Shown: positions 51,685 through 60,050, counted from the first letter of the stretch. The stretch is 64,000 nt of DNA from an uncultured Flavobacteriaceae bacterium (GCA_947500435.1 CANMRV010000002.1:310001-374000); one strand, 5' to 3'. Numbers and translations are program-made. Notes: generated by a model not told the origin, from the letters alone.

Positions 51685-53787
51685 CTATATTTCTTGTAGG
51701 TTACTTTTTTTTGGTGAAATGCTTGGGGCATTTTCACTATCGTTCGATACTAATGGTATTATAAAGGTGACTGTTGTTCCTTTTCCAACTTCACTCTTGA
51801 TATCCCAATTGCCATTTACTTTTTTTATCCGAGAGGCCATATTTCTTATACCAATACCTCTTTTTCCTCTTTTTTGTACGAATCCCTTCCCATCATCGAC
51901 GATACTCACAGTTAGTAAACTCTCATTCGAATAAAAATTCATGAAAATGTTTTTACAAGCCGCATGTTTTACCGAATTCTGAAGACTTTCTTGAATCATT
52001 CGGTACAAGTTAATTTTGATTTCCCCGCTCAGCGCGTCCCAATCCAATTCATCTGTAAAATTAAAATCAATGTTGATCTTTGAGGCAATTTCAATGGTTT
52101 GGACCAAATCTTTGATTGAAAGAATAAAGTTATGAATTTTTTGATAAGCAGCATGGCTTAACTCGTGGGAAATAGATCGGACTTCACCCTCAACATCTTG
52201 CAGAATTGAGATGGCTTTTGCTCTTTCGCCGATTGCTTCGGGGTCTGTTTTTTTATTGAGGCCCAGTAACATCATACGGGCACCCAACATTTTACCCAGC
52301 ACTCCATCATGTAGTTCTTCAGAAACGCGCTTTTGCTCCATTTTTTTACCTTCCTCTACTTTTTCACCTTGAGCTAGCATAAGATTAAATATCTCTTGGT
52401 TGTTTGCTTGCTGCTGCTGGCGAAATTTCAACATTCTGTTTTTTACGCGCTGATTAATGATGATGAAACTTGCTAACCCAAGTAGAATTAATGAGGCAGT
52501 TATACCTGTCCAGAGTTGCTTTTCACGCGTCAGAAGCTCATTTTTCGCAATTGCTTCATCAGTTTCAAATTGGATACGCCCAAACTTCTCCCGAATTTGA
52601 CGTTCTTGTTTTTGTAAACTGTCACTAAGAGTTATGAAGTTGTCGAAATGATCTACGGCATTTTTCGGATCAACCCTCGGAAATAATTTTAAAATGTTGA
52701 GTAAATGCTTGGTAGCGCCTGTTTCAATGGCGAGTTCTTTGGCCAAATGCAAATTGCTCAAGGCTGTTGTGGAGTCTTTTATTGCCAAATAATATTCTGC
52801 CAATTTTAAGGCACCTGAAGATTTGCCGCCAATATCATTGATACTATCCTGTACTTTTCGTGCTCTTAAAAAGGGTTCAGGCAATTTTGTAAATTGCCCA
52901 CTTTTCAAATAGCTGTATCCTAAATTGTTTAGGACACGACCACAAAGGCGTGGTTTTTTTTGGTGTAAGCTATCGAAGGCCAAAGCTTCCAAAAAAACTG
53001 GTATTGCTTTTTCATGCCTCCCCTGTTTTTGGTAGACAAGGGCCATGTTATGTTTTGCAGAAAGTATTTTAATGGGAGGGGCATTGCTTTTTTCTAGATA
53101 CCTCAAAGATTCTGTATAATCTTTCAAGGCTCTTTCTAGGTCACCCAGTAATTTTGCATTATCGGCAAGCACTGAATAGCATCGTGATAGGTCTTCGAAT
53201 TCGTTAAGGGGTTTTAACTTTTCAATCGTCTTTAGAAGTGTGTTCTCTGCTCCGACATTATCCCCTACATAAGATTGAACCCTGCCAATATCGATAAGTA
53301 GACGCGCCAATCGTAGTTGATCATTTATTGCTTCAAAAAAATTCTGCGCTTCTCTATACTGAAAATAGGCACTATCTTGAACATTGTATCTTTTGAAGAA
53401 GGCAGCCAAATCCCTATATACTTCACCTAAATTGATAGAATCGCCAATTCTTTGGTTGAATTCGATGGCTTTTCGATTGGCTTTTCTGAAATTTAAAGAG
53501 TCCTTGAAATCTAGGTAGTTGGTAGAAAGTTGAGTGAAGTATTTTGCTTTGAGCGAATCATTGGATAGTGCTACGGTCTCTTTCGTAGCTTTTTTCAAAA
53601 GTAGAGTTTTAATCTGTTGGGTGGTTTCATCTAATTTGTATTGGTCAATCCATATCTGGATGCTATCGGTTTTGGAACTTTCCTGAGGTTTCTGATTGGG
53701 TTTTTTATTCTGACATGATAATGCCAAAAAGCACAAACACAGATAGGTTACAAAGTTCGATTTTAGTAATGAGGGCAGTTTTGGCAT
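51685..53787 (-). CDS. TPR-containing sensor histidine kinase (HisKA_3 type)
   Basis: 700 residues. The N-terminus is a lipoprotein-like signal (FVTYLCLCFLALSCQNKK). Residues about 60-390 form TPR repeats (LGEVYRDLAAFFKRYNVQDS, SRCYSVLADNAKLLGDLERA, GRVLNNLGYSYLKSGQFTKL) which should lie outside the cytoplasmic membrane. A transmembrane helix is at about 425-446, followed by a coiled coil, a HisKA_3 helix with His493 in SEELHDGVLGKM, and HATPase_c (MIQESLQNSVKHA, DDGKGF, GIGIRNMASRI). It is coupled with the NarL-type regulator three bases later. TPRs often bind peptides, and a 60-residue secreted peptide is encoded 74 bp upstream. Confidence 0.92.
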   Translation of the reverse strand: MPKLPSLLKSNFVTYLCLCFLALSCQNKKPNQKPQESSKTDSIQIWIDQYKLDETTQQIKTLLLKKATKETVALSNDSLKAKYFTQLSTNYLDFKDSLNFRKANRKAIEFNQRIGDSINLGEVYRDLAAFFKRYNVQDSAYFQYREAQNFFEAINDQLRLARLLIDIGRVQSYVGDNVGAENTLLKTIEKLKPLNEFEDLSRCYSVLADNAKLLGDLERALKDYTESLRYLEKSNAPPIKILSAKHNMALVYQKQGRHEKAIPVFLEALAFDSLHQKKPRLCGRVLNNLGYSYLKSGQFTKLPEPFLRARKVQDSINDIGGKSSGALKLAEYYLAIKDSTTALSNLHLAKELAIETGATKHLLNILKLFPRVDPKNAVDHFDNFITLSDSLQKQERQIREKFGRIQFETDEAIAKNELLTREKQLWTGITASLILLGLASFIIINQRVKNRMLKFRQQQQANNQEIFNLMLAQGEKVEEGKKMEQKRVSEELHDGVLGKMLGARMMLLGLNKKTDPEAIGERAKAISILQDVEGEVRSISHELSHAAYQKIHNFILSIKDLVQTIEIASKINIDFNFTDELDWDALSGEIKINLYRMIQESLQNSVKHAACKNIFMNFYSNESLLTVSIVDDGKGFVQKRGKRGIGIRNMASRIKKVNGNWDIKSEVGKGTTVTFIIPLVSNDSENAPSISPKKSNLQEI

Positions 53788-53810
53788 TCAACTTTTTCCT
53801 ACAAGATAAA

Positions 53811-53845
53811 AAAAAAGCCCCAAACTAAGGTTTAGAGCTTTTTAA
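53811..53845 (-). terminator. Terminator of the CDDCWG peptide gene
   Basis: Arms AAAAAGC (53812-53818) and GCTTTTT (53837-53843), with an inner AAAC/GTTT stem; the minus-strand T run is nine long. It would separate the peptide message from the kinase message. Confidence 0.75.
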
Positions 53846-53861
53846 AAAATATATTGTATCG

Positions 53862-54044
53862 CTAAGCGATAGCGCCTTTTGAATCAATCATTCCCCAGCA
53901 ATCATCACAGGCTAACAATGTCTCCATATCTAATCCCCAACAATCATCACAAGCTATCAATGTGTCCAAACTATCAGTTTGAGTTGCTATTATTGCTACT
54001 GCGAATAAGACTACTACGGTCAAAATACTTGCTACTTTCTTCAT
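53862..54044 (-). CDS. Secreted 60-residue peptide with two ACDDCWG repeats
   Basis: The protein is MKKVASILTVVVLFAVAIIA (hydrophobic signal, no lipobox), then a short acidic region with two copies of a 14-residue unit, (D/E)TL(I/L)ACDDCWG, with the Cys at positions 32/35 and 46/49, and a short tail (MIDSKGAIA). The DNA repeat (34-bp units at 53892-53925 and 53934-53967, period 42) differs at only four positions. It has its own terminator and lies between a LytTR gene and a TPR kinase. Its codons look like those of neighbours and the reading frame is intact. I know of no family. A peptide signal, a metal-binding peptide or a peptide modified after translation are all possible. Confidence 0.75.
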   Translation of the reverse strand: MKKVASILTVVVLFAVAIIATQTDSLDTLIACDDCWGLDMETLLACDDCWGMIDSKGAIA

Positions 54045-54182
54045 GTTTTAAAATTTAAGGGGTTGAATAATTATTTACTCCGTAAAATTAGAAAACAGCT
54101 AGGCTGAAGATGGTTCTTATAAGATTGTGAAGGTAAACTGGCCTCTAATACGAGTATGTGACCAGAATTTGAAAGTATTCGT

Positions 54183-54914
54183 TTAATTAAGTGAGGAAAT
54201 CACGTTTTTTGTCAACACTTTTTTTAGCGTGTCAATATTCTGACGATATGATTTTGAGAAGGGCAGTTGTTCTTTTTTATATTTTAATGTACAGTTTGCT
54301 TTACCATAACTTATGCGGGAGATGTATTTGCTATTTACAATATAACTTTGGTGAATGCGTATAAAGTTTTTTGGCATTTGACTCTGGAAGGTCTTCAACG
54401 TTTTGAAAGCATGGTTTATTGTACCGTCTTTCATTACGAATTCGGTGGCATTATTGTCAGCCTTTAGATACAATATATCATCAGTATTTATATATTGGAA
54501 ATCACGATATGATTTTAAACACAGAGTCGGCGCGGGAACTTCTTGAGGCGCGCTTTTTTTCAATCGCATAATCGTTTTCCGAACCTCGAATTCGTTATAA
54601 GGTAATAACCAGTAATCGAAAAAATTGTTTTTTATAGCCTGGTAGGCATGGTTTTTTGTTTTTGATATTCCAATGAAAATTGGAAGGTTGTTTGTGTACT
54701 GATGGAGCTCTATACTCATCTGAAAATATGAGCCGGCGTTTTCATTTAAGTTGATGAAAACAATATCAGGTTTATGTTTTAGAATTGCACTCAACCCTTC
54801 TGTGCTATTTTCAGCAATTGCGGTACAATCAAAATCGCCGCACTCCGCAAGAAAATGCTGCAAATTTATGGTTGCGGAGGTTTCAGAATCGATTATAGTG
54901 TACGTGTAGGGCAA
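54183..54914 (-). CDS. LytTR DNA-binding regulator with degenerate receiver domain
   Basis: 243 residues. The C-terminal LytTR domain is standard (YINTDDILYLKADNNATEFV, HAFKTLKTFQSQMPKNFIRI, HQSYIVNSKYISRISYGKAN). The N-terminal receiver-like domain (1-115) lacks the phosphorylation set: the acidic pair is IIDSE (Asp9, Ser10), the phospho-acceptor position is Asn55 (IVFINLN), and the conserved Lys is Leu104 (WLLPYN). It should therefore act without phosphorylation. Its promoter has the shared AAAACC-N13-GGTTTTC element. The gene lies 139 bp upstream of the peptide gene on the same strand; no separate kinase is coupled to it. Confidence 0.9.
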   Translation of the reverse strand: MPYTYTIIDSETSATINLQHFLAECGDFDCTAIAENSTEGLSAILKHKPDIVFINLNENAGSYFQMSIELHQYTNNLPIFIGISKTKNHAYQAIKNNFFDYWLLPYNEFEVRKTIMRLKKSAPQEVPAPTLCLKSYRDFQYINTDDILYLKADNNATEFVMKDGTINHAFKTLKTFQSQMPKNFIRIHQSYIVNSKYISRISYGKANCTLKYKKEQLPFSKSYRQNIDTLKKVLTKNVISSLN

Positions 54915-54933
54915 AATCTAAATGTTATAACTG

Positions 54934-54994
54934 CAAAGTAATGACAGAGTTAGCTAATACCGAAGAGGAAAACCTTATAAAAAAAGAGGTTTTC
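54934..54994 (-). promoter_or_regulatory. Promoter of the LytTR gene with AAAACC-N13-GGTTTTC element
   Basis: On the minus strand: GAAAACC, 13 bases, GGTTTT, 28 bases, then the -7-like TACTTTG (54934-54940). Half-sites are at 54988-54994 and 54969-54974, and a TTCG at 54961-54964 lies 20 bp before the -7 box as a possible -33. Same geometry as at 50873-50935. Confidence 0.6.
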
Positions 54995-55064
54995 GTTTAA
55001 AATGAATAGCAATTGTTAAAAACAATCGATTCTTCTTTCGAAGAGCAGGAAAAATCCTATAATT

Positions 55065-55159
55065 TTTTTACTCGATAATCGAGATTTAAATGCTCTGAGG
55101 CTTGCCTCGATATTTTTAAGTCGTTTCCTTACGAGTGCTTCGTGGGCTTGACTCGAGGT
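55065..55159. repeat. Structured intergenic repeat, family A, copy 2
   Basis: 95-bp element matching 36849-36944: identical TTTTTACTCGATAATCGAG start, GAGG-CTTG-CCTC hairpin, and a GTGGGCTTG..CTCGAGGT end. It lies four bases beyond the 3' end of the beta-helix lipoprotein gene. Confidence 0.75.
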
Positions 55160-55162
55160 TGT

Positions 55163-56686
55163 TCACTGAGAAATTTGATATGCTCCAATCGCTGGCGAAG
55201 ATGTACGGTCAATTCCTAATAGATCAGAAGGAATTCGCAACGCAATTCCGATGTTAGCCTTTCCATCCGCTGCTGAAGGATTTTCTATTCTAAAATCGTT
55301 TTTGTTGACATTCAAAAAGTTCGCGTCTTCATTTAGAAATACTTCTTTATATAAGCTTAAGTTTCCGAAATCATAAAGAGGGTCTGAGTCAAACATTCCG
55401 TTATTATCCCTAAACTTTAAAAGGCAATTTGTAAATGAATACTCGAACAGGTTTGTGCCACTATCCTTCAAAACAATTTCTATGGCGTTGTTACCGTCAA
55501 TAATGCAGTTGAAGAATTCAGCTTTTTCCAGTTCACCTGCAGAAGATTCAGTGAAATTATCGATTTCTAATGCCGCTCCTCCTCGGAAACCATTGCTCCA
55601 GTAATTTGCTATGGTACAATGTGCAAATTCATACATACCTCCTAAATTCAGATATAGTGAGGTATTTCCAGAACTTCCTAAAACTACATTTTCTGCATTA
55701 ATTGCTGCTTTTTTACTCCAAAGGTTTACGCTGGCACTATTAAATATTTGAGAGTTGGTTAGCGTCAGGGTTGGTGAGCTTAGCATACCATCACCCTCAA
55801 CCAATAATCCTACAGTGGCGTTTTTAAGGGTTAAATAATTTATGGTATTATTGATACTTCCACAGGTTATCCATAAGGTACCCCATTGTCCTGCTACATT
55901 TGATAATTCACTTTCCAATCTGTCTCCGGAGAAAATCACTTCATTTTCCAATAGGTCTTGGTCTTCACTTAACAATCCATTGATTTGTACTGTTGCGTTT
56001 GTTTTTATCAGCATTCCCGAGTCTTTATGAAAGTGAACACGGCTACCCGCATCAACGATGAGTTCTTTTCCCTCGGGTACGACGGCATATCCATAGATGA
56101 CATAGGGTTTTTGATTTGTAAAATTCAATTGGTCGTCATCTAATTCGAATCCTTCAGCACGGATTTCGTTTCCAGAATCATCTATCCCAATCAAAATAGT
56201 TTCTTTTGAGCCATCGGCGAGACTTTTAGGGTATAAGAAAATAGCGTCTTTCACTAAGGTTACCAATTGCACTTCTTGCATATTATCTCCATTGTCAAAT
56301 TGAATGGCATCGGTATATAGAAACTCGTTGAGAGGGGTATCAGGAACCTCAAAAGTGGTCTCTATAAAAATAAAAATACTGTCTTGAGCAAGTATCTGGA
56401 CACCATCAAACTCTTTACCTGCAACGCCATCAACATTCAGTCGATAGCTGCTATTTTGTCCCTGAGACAATCGGATTGAAGGTATTTCAATATCATCCCG
56501 AGTCCTATTGTACACCTTTAATGTTCGCGTGCTACTGGTGAGGTTGCTGTAAATAGTATCTAAGAACACGGTATCCTTTGAAAATTCCAAATGCCCATTA
56601 CTTGGTGCATACTCCAAGTCTTTTCGGCACGAACTACCTAAGGCAATAAGGGTAAGAATTAGAAGTGAAATCAAAAAAGAACGCAT
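55163..56686 (-). CDS. Lipoprotein with right-handed beta-helix-like region
   Basis: 507 residues with a lipoprotein signal (MRSFLISLLILTLIALGSSC). The N-terminal portion is beta-rich and Ig-like (EFSKDTVFLDTIYSNLTSST). From about 200 to 440 short turns rich in Asn and Ile/Val suggest a parallel beta-helix (GLLSEDQDLLENEVIFSGDR, NNTINYLTLKNATVGLLVEG, LTLTNSQIFNSASVNLWSKK, AHCTIANYWSNGF). The end reads SPAIGAYQ, common in such proteins. Polysaccharide binding or lysis is a usual guess for the fold; no catalytic motif was recognised. Confidence 0.78.
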   Translation of the reverse strand: MRSFLISLLILTLIALGSSCRKDLEYAPSNGHLEFSKDTVFLDTIYSNLTSSTRTLKVYNRTRDDIEIPSIRLSQGQNSSYRLNVDGVAGKEFDGVQILAQDSIFIFIETTFEVPDTPLNEFLYTDAIQFDNGDNMQEVQLVTLVKDAIFLYPKSLADGSKETILIGIDDSGNEIRAEGFELDDDQLNFTNQKPYVIYGYAVVPEGKELIVDAGSRVHFHKDSGMLIKTNATVQINGLLSEDQDLLENEVIFSGDRLESELSNVAGQWGTLWITCGSINNTINYLTLKNATVGLLVEGDGMLSSPTLTLTNSQIFNSASVNLWSKKAAINAENVVLGSSGNTSLYLNLGGMYEFAHCTIANYWSNGFRGGAALEIDNFTESSAGELEKAEFFNCIIDGNNAIEIVLKDSGTNLFEYSFTNCLLKFRDNNGMFDSDPLYDFGNLSLYKEVFLNEDANFLNVNKNDFRIENPSAADGKANIGIALRIPSDLLGIDRTSSPAIGAYQISQ

Positions 56687-56718
56687 AGGTAAAATTCACA
56701 TTATCAATTGAAACGTTT

Positions 56719-57108
56719 TCAGGAGAAGACGTTTTTGATTTCTTCTGAAATACGCGTGGGTCGTAAAGTTTTTGCGTTTAGCAAGCACCATTCAGTTTTT
56801 GAACGCAATAAAAGCTGATTTGTTATTGCATTGTGCATTTCAACAATGCGAATGCAGGTGGCGCCTCTACTTTGGGCAATATGGGTTTGAATTTTGATTT
56901 TATCGCCCAACTGGGCGGCATTTTTGTAAGTGATATTGTGATTCATAACGACCCAAACCACATCTTCTTGTATTTGGGAGGGAGCATAACGCTGCCAGTG
57001 TTCTTTTGAAACATCCTGAATCCATTGTACATAACGAACATTATTCACATGATTCAGGTCATCTAGATCAACCACTGCGACGGTCAATATTTTTTCATAG
57101 TATTCCAT
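56719..57108 (-). CDS. Acyl-CoA thioesterase, 4HBT hotdog fold
   Basis: 129 residues. VVDLDDLNHVNNVRYVQWIQ is the YbgC/4HBT-type active region (Asp and His near the helix), then WVVMNHNITYKNAAQLGDKI and IRIVEMHNAITNQLLLRSKT. Family members hydrolyse acyl-CoA thioesters. It follows the glutaminyl cyclase gene by five bases and is probably in the same message. The substrate is unknown. Confidence 0.9.
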   Translation of the reverse strand: MEYYEKILTVAVVDLDDLNHVNNVRYVQWIQDVSKEHWQRYAPSQIQEDVVWVVMNHNITYKNAAQLGDKIKIQTHIAQSRGATCIRIVEMHNAITNQLLLRSKTEWCLLNAKTLRPTRISEEIKNVFS

Positions 57109-57113
57109 GTATA

Positions 57114-58163
57114 CTATTTCTTCAAAATTCTCACTTCGAAAAGTTTGTCCCAGTCCTTGCCAGTAACAAAGAATGTTTTTCTGGATGGGTGGTAGGCAAT
57201 GCCATTGAGAACATTATCGGTATCAACCCAACCCTCGCCCTTAGTGACCTTTTTGCTTAAGCCGCCAAAATTGACAACACCTTCTATCGCTCCACTTTTA
57301 GCATCAATTATCATTACACCAGATTTTTGGTAAACGTTTGCGTAGAGCTTGCCATCGACATGCTCCAATTCATTGGTCTTATTAAAAATAGAAGAATTCG
57401 TTACTGTTTGCGTGTACCCTTCTTCGACCAAAGTTTCGGGATTCAAGAACCAAATGTTTTCTGTACCATCACTCTTGAATAGTTTTTCACCATCGTTGGC
57501 AAGGCCCCAACCTTCTTTGCTTTCACCATATTGAAAACTATCAATCTTTTTCAAGTCCTTAACATCATAAATAAACCCTATGCGACTTTGCCATGTGAGT
57601 TGATAAATTTTTCCATTAAGAATTGTCAAGCCTTCACCAAAAATACTATCATCAAGGTCTATTTTTTTTAATACCTCGCCCGTCTTGTAGTCCACCTTCC
57701 GAAGAGAAGAACGTCCTTGCTTACCAGTGCTTTCGTAGAGCGTATCTTGATAAAATTCAAGTCCTTGTGTGTAGGCTCGATTATCATGTGGATATTCCTT
57801 AATAATTTCATAGGTATATAGTTCTGGAGCATTTGCCGCTAAAATTTTAATGTTTTTTGATAATTCTACAGATGTATCATCATAGCTGACCATTGCTTTT
57901 AGTGTTTTATTTCCTAAAGTAGGAATGTCCAATGTGATATTGCTATTGGTGACAGGAAGCTCTTTACCATCAATGCTATAACGAACACTTACGATGGTTT
58001 TACCCTGCTTATTATTCAAACCAATACCAATCGATTCATTTTGTTGAAACTGACTTTTATTACTGTCAAGTTTGATAGCAAAGAGGTCTTTAGGTTCTGC
58101 ATTGTCTCCACCGCAGGCCATAAAGAGGATAAAGAAAATAGTTGAAAAGAAAAATTTAATCAT
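57114..58163 (-). CDS. Glutaminyl-peptide cyclotransferase (plant/bacterial type), exported
   Basis: 349 residues with a lipoprotein signal (MIKFFFSTIFFILFMAC). After an N-terminal beta domain, residues about 125-345 are a five-bladed propeller of the bacterial/plant QC type: YPHDNRAYTQGLEFYQDTLY, STGKQGRSSLRKVDYKTGEV, GEGLTILNGKIYQLTWQSRI, GWGLANDGEKLFKSDGTENI, LNGIAYHPSRKTFFVTGKDW. It cyclises N-terminal Gln to pyroglutamate on exported proteins, common in Bacteroidetes where many exported proteins begin with Gln after signal cleavage. Confidence 0.93.
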   Translation of the reverse strand: MIKFFFSTIFFILFMACGGDNAEPKDLFAIKLDSNKSQFQQNESIGIGLNNKQGKTIVSVRYSIDGKELPVTNSNITLDIPTLGNKTLKAMVSYDDTSVELSKNIKILAANAPELYTYEIIKEYPHDNRAYTQGLEFYQDTLYESTGKQGRSSLRKVDYKTGEVLKKIDLDDSIFGEGLTILNGKIYQLTWQSRIGFIYDVKDLKKIDSFQYGESKEGWGLANDGEKLFKSDGTENIWFLNPETLVEEGYTQTVTNSSIFNKTNELEHVDGKLYANVYQKSGVMIIDAKSGAIEGVVNFGGLSKKVTKGEGWVDTDNVLNGIAYHPSRKTFFVTGKDWDKLFEVRILKK

Positions 58164-58341
58164 TTGTAAGAAGTGTTATTCTTGATTATCATTTAAAAGA
58201 TTTATCAAGTTGAGATAGCATTTTGCCTAAAACCCTACAATTGAAACCTTTGGAACAAAAATAACACCAAACCGTAAACCAAGAGCAATATTTGGGCAAA
58301 AATTGTGAATGTAAAATCGAAAAGATTGTATATTTGCAGCT

Positions 58342-58435
58342 GGCAAGTCCTACACGACCAGCTCCTGTAGAATCCCCCAGGGCGGGAACGCAGCAAGGGT
58401 ATATGGTTGTAGCGGTGCGATGTAGGTAGCTTGCC
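58342..58435 (+). ncRNA. ffs: Signal recognition particle RNA, small bacterial type
   Basis: 94 bases from GGCAAG to CTTGCC, which pair as the closing helix. The conserved apical loop segment GGGCGGGAACGCAGCAAGGG with its symmetrical and asymmetrical internal loops is present, and the arms TCCTACACGACCA / TGGTTGTAGCGGTGCGATGTA fit the SRP RNA hairpin. A -7 box TATATTTG (58329-58336) lies just upstream and a T run just downstream (58436-58441). It is the only structured RNA gene seen and fills the 345-bp gap between the glutaminyl cyclase and the SDR gene; 58164-58328 shows nothing else. Confidence 0.95.
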
Positions 58436-58508
58436 TTTTTTTGTGCGCAAAAGTCAAGAAAACAAACAATTTTAGCCCTTGGTTTTAATTTGTTAATTTA
58501 CAGGTATT

Positions 58509-59318
58509 ATGAATTCCAAAGTTGTTTTGATTACTGGAGGTTCCTCAGGTATTGGCAAATCGATTGGTTTGTTTTTAAAGACTAAAGGATTTACCGTTTA
58601 TGGCACAACCAGGAAATTAAACAAGCATTCAAGCTTCAATTCATTCGAACTTCTAGAAATGGATGTCACTAAAGTGGATATGATACAAAAAGCCGTGTCT
58701 CACATTATAACGAAGGAGGGAAAACTTGACGTTCTAATAAATAATGCGGGAATTGGAATCACAGGTCCAATTGAAGAAACACCCCATGATGAGATTCTAA
58801 AGGTATTCGACACCAACTTCAACGGACCCGTTCATATGACTAAAGCGGTTCTACCCCAAATGCGAGAGCAGCAAAATGGGTTGATAATAAATATTACATC
58901 GATAGCGGGCTATATGGGATTGCCGTACAGAGGAGTTTATTCGGCCACTAAAGGAGCTTTGGGATTATTAACAGAAGCTTTGCGTATGGAAGTTAAAGAT
59001 TACAATGTACATATCAGTAATCTTGCTCCTGGTGATTTTGTTACCAATATCGCTTCCGGTAGATACCATTCGCCAGTTCTAAATGGGTCTCCTTATGAAA
59101 CTTCCTATAAGAGTACTTTGGAGCTAATTAACGAAGGGGTTCATGACGGTGAAGACCCCATTTTAGTGGCTCGAACTGTTCTGAAAATAATAAATGCGAA
59201 AAAGCCCAAAGTCCACTACAAAGTTGGTACGTTCATGCAAAAGTTTTCTTTGTTCTTAAAAAAAGCTTTACCTGATAAAGTATATGAGAAACTATTGTTG
59301 AACCATTATAAATTGTAA
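58509..59318 (+). CDS. SDR family oxidoreductase
   Basis: 269 residues. The classical SDR pattern is complete: TGGSSGIGKSIGLFL (NAD(P) turn), DVLINNAGIG, INITSIAGYMGLPYRGVYSA and Tyr-x3-Lys in YSATKGALGLL, then LAPGDFVTNIA. The substrate is unknown; the length and the basic C-terminus suggest a ketoreductase-like role. It is 73 bp downstream of the SRP RNA and may have its own promoter. Confidence 0.92.
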   Translation: MNSKVVLITGGSSGIGKSIGLFLKTKGFTVYGTTRKLNKHSSFNSFELLEMDVTKVDMIQKAVSHIITKEGKLDVLINNAGIGITGPIEETPHDEILKVFDTNFNGPVHMTKAVLPQMREQQNGLIINITSIAGYMGLPYRGVYSATKGALGLLTEALRMEVKDYNVHISNLAPGDFVTNIASGRYHSPVLNGSPYETSYKSTLELINEGVHDGEDPILVARTVLKIINAKKPKVHYKVGTFMQKFSLFLKKALPDKVYEKLLLNHYKL

Positions 59319-59372
59319 TTTTAGTTTTGGAAAAATTCCGATATACAAAACCTTTTAATTCTTAAGAAACAG

Positions 59373-60026
59373 ATGAAATTTTTTATTGATACAGCCAATT
59401 TAGATCAAATTCGGGAAGCACAGGCACTTGGTGTTCTTGATGGAGTTACCACAAACCCTTCGTTAATGGCCAAAGAAGGTATCACGGGGCGAAACAATAT
59501 CCTCAAACATTATGTAGATATCTGTAGTATAGTTGAAGGTGATGTTTCTGCTGAGGTTATTTCAACTGATTTTGAGGGAATGATTAAAGAAGGGGAGGAA
59601 CTTGCAGAATTGCACGATCAAATCGTTGTTAAGGTTCCTATGATTAAGGATGGAGTAAAGGCTTTGAAGTATTTTTCAGATAAAGGAATCCGAACGAACT
59701 GTACTTTAGTATTTTCTGTCGGACAAGCTTTATTGGCTGCTAAAGCGGGTGCCACTTATGTGTCTCCATTCATAGGAAGACTTGATGATATCTCTACAGA
59801 TGGCTTGAACTTGATTGCTGAAATCAGACATGTTTATGATAACTATGCTTTTGAAACACAAATATTAGCGGCTTCTGTGCGTCATACCATGCACGTTATT
59901 GATTGTGCCAAAATTGGCGCTGATGTTATGACGGGGCCTTTATCTTCTATTGAGGGTCTTTTAAAACACCCATTGACCGATAGCGGACTGGCAAAATTTT
60001 TAGCTGATTACCAAAAAGGAAACTAG
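59373..60026 (+). CDS. fsa: Transaldolase / fructose-6-phosphate aldolase family
   Basis: 217 residues, the short transaldolase (TalC/FSA) type. Sequence: [34 protein letters not shown], the Schiff-base Lys87 in [32 protein letters not shown] and FIGRLDDI. It acts in the non-oxidative pentose phosphate pathway. Whether it is a transaldolase or an aldolase cannot be decided by sequence alone. A bidirectional terminator follows. Confidence 0.92.
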   Translation: MKFFIDTANLDQIREAQALGVLDGVTTNPSLMAKEGITGRNNILKHYVDICSIVEGDVSAEVISTDFEGMIKEGEELAELHDQIVVKVPMIKDGVKALKYFSDKGIRTNCTLVFSVGQALLAAKAGATYVSPFIGRLDDISTDGLNLIAEIRHVYDNYAFETQILAASVRHTMHVIDCAKIGADVMTGPLSSIEGLLKHPLTDSGLAKFLADYQKGN

Positions 60027-60050
60027 TAGAATTATAAATAGAAGTAATAC

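Noticed and set aside
54092..54117. AAAACA-N14-GGTTCT upstream of the peptide gene, resembling the shared promoter element
   Set aside because: Both half-sites differ, the spacer is 14 rather than 13, and no -7 box lies 28 bp away, so it does not meet the pattern of the two real candidates.
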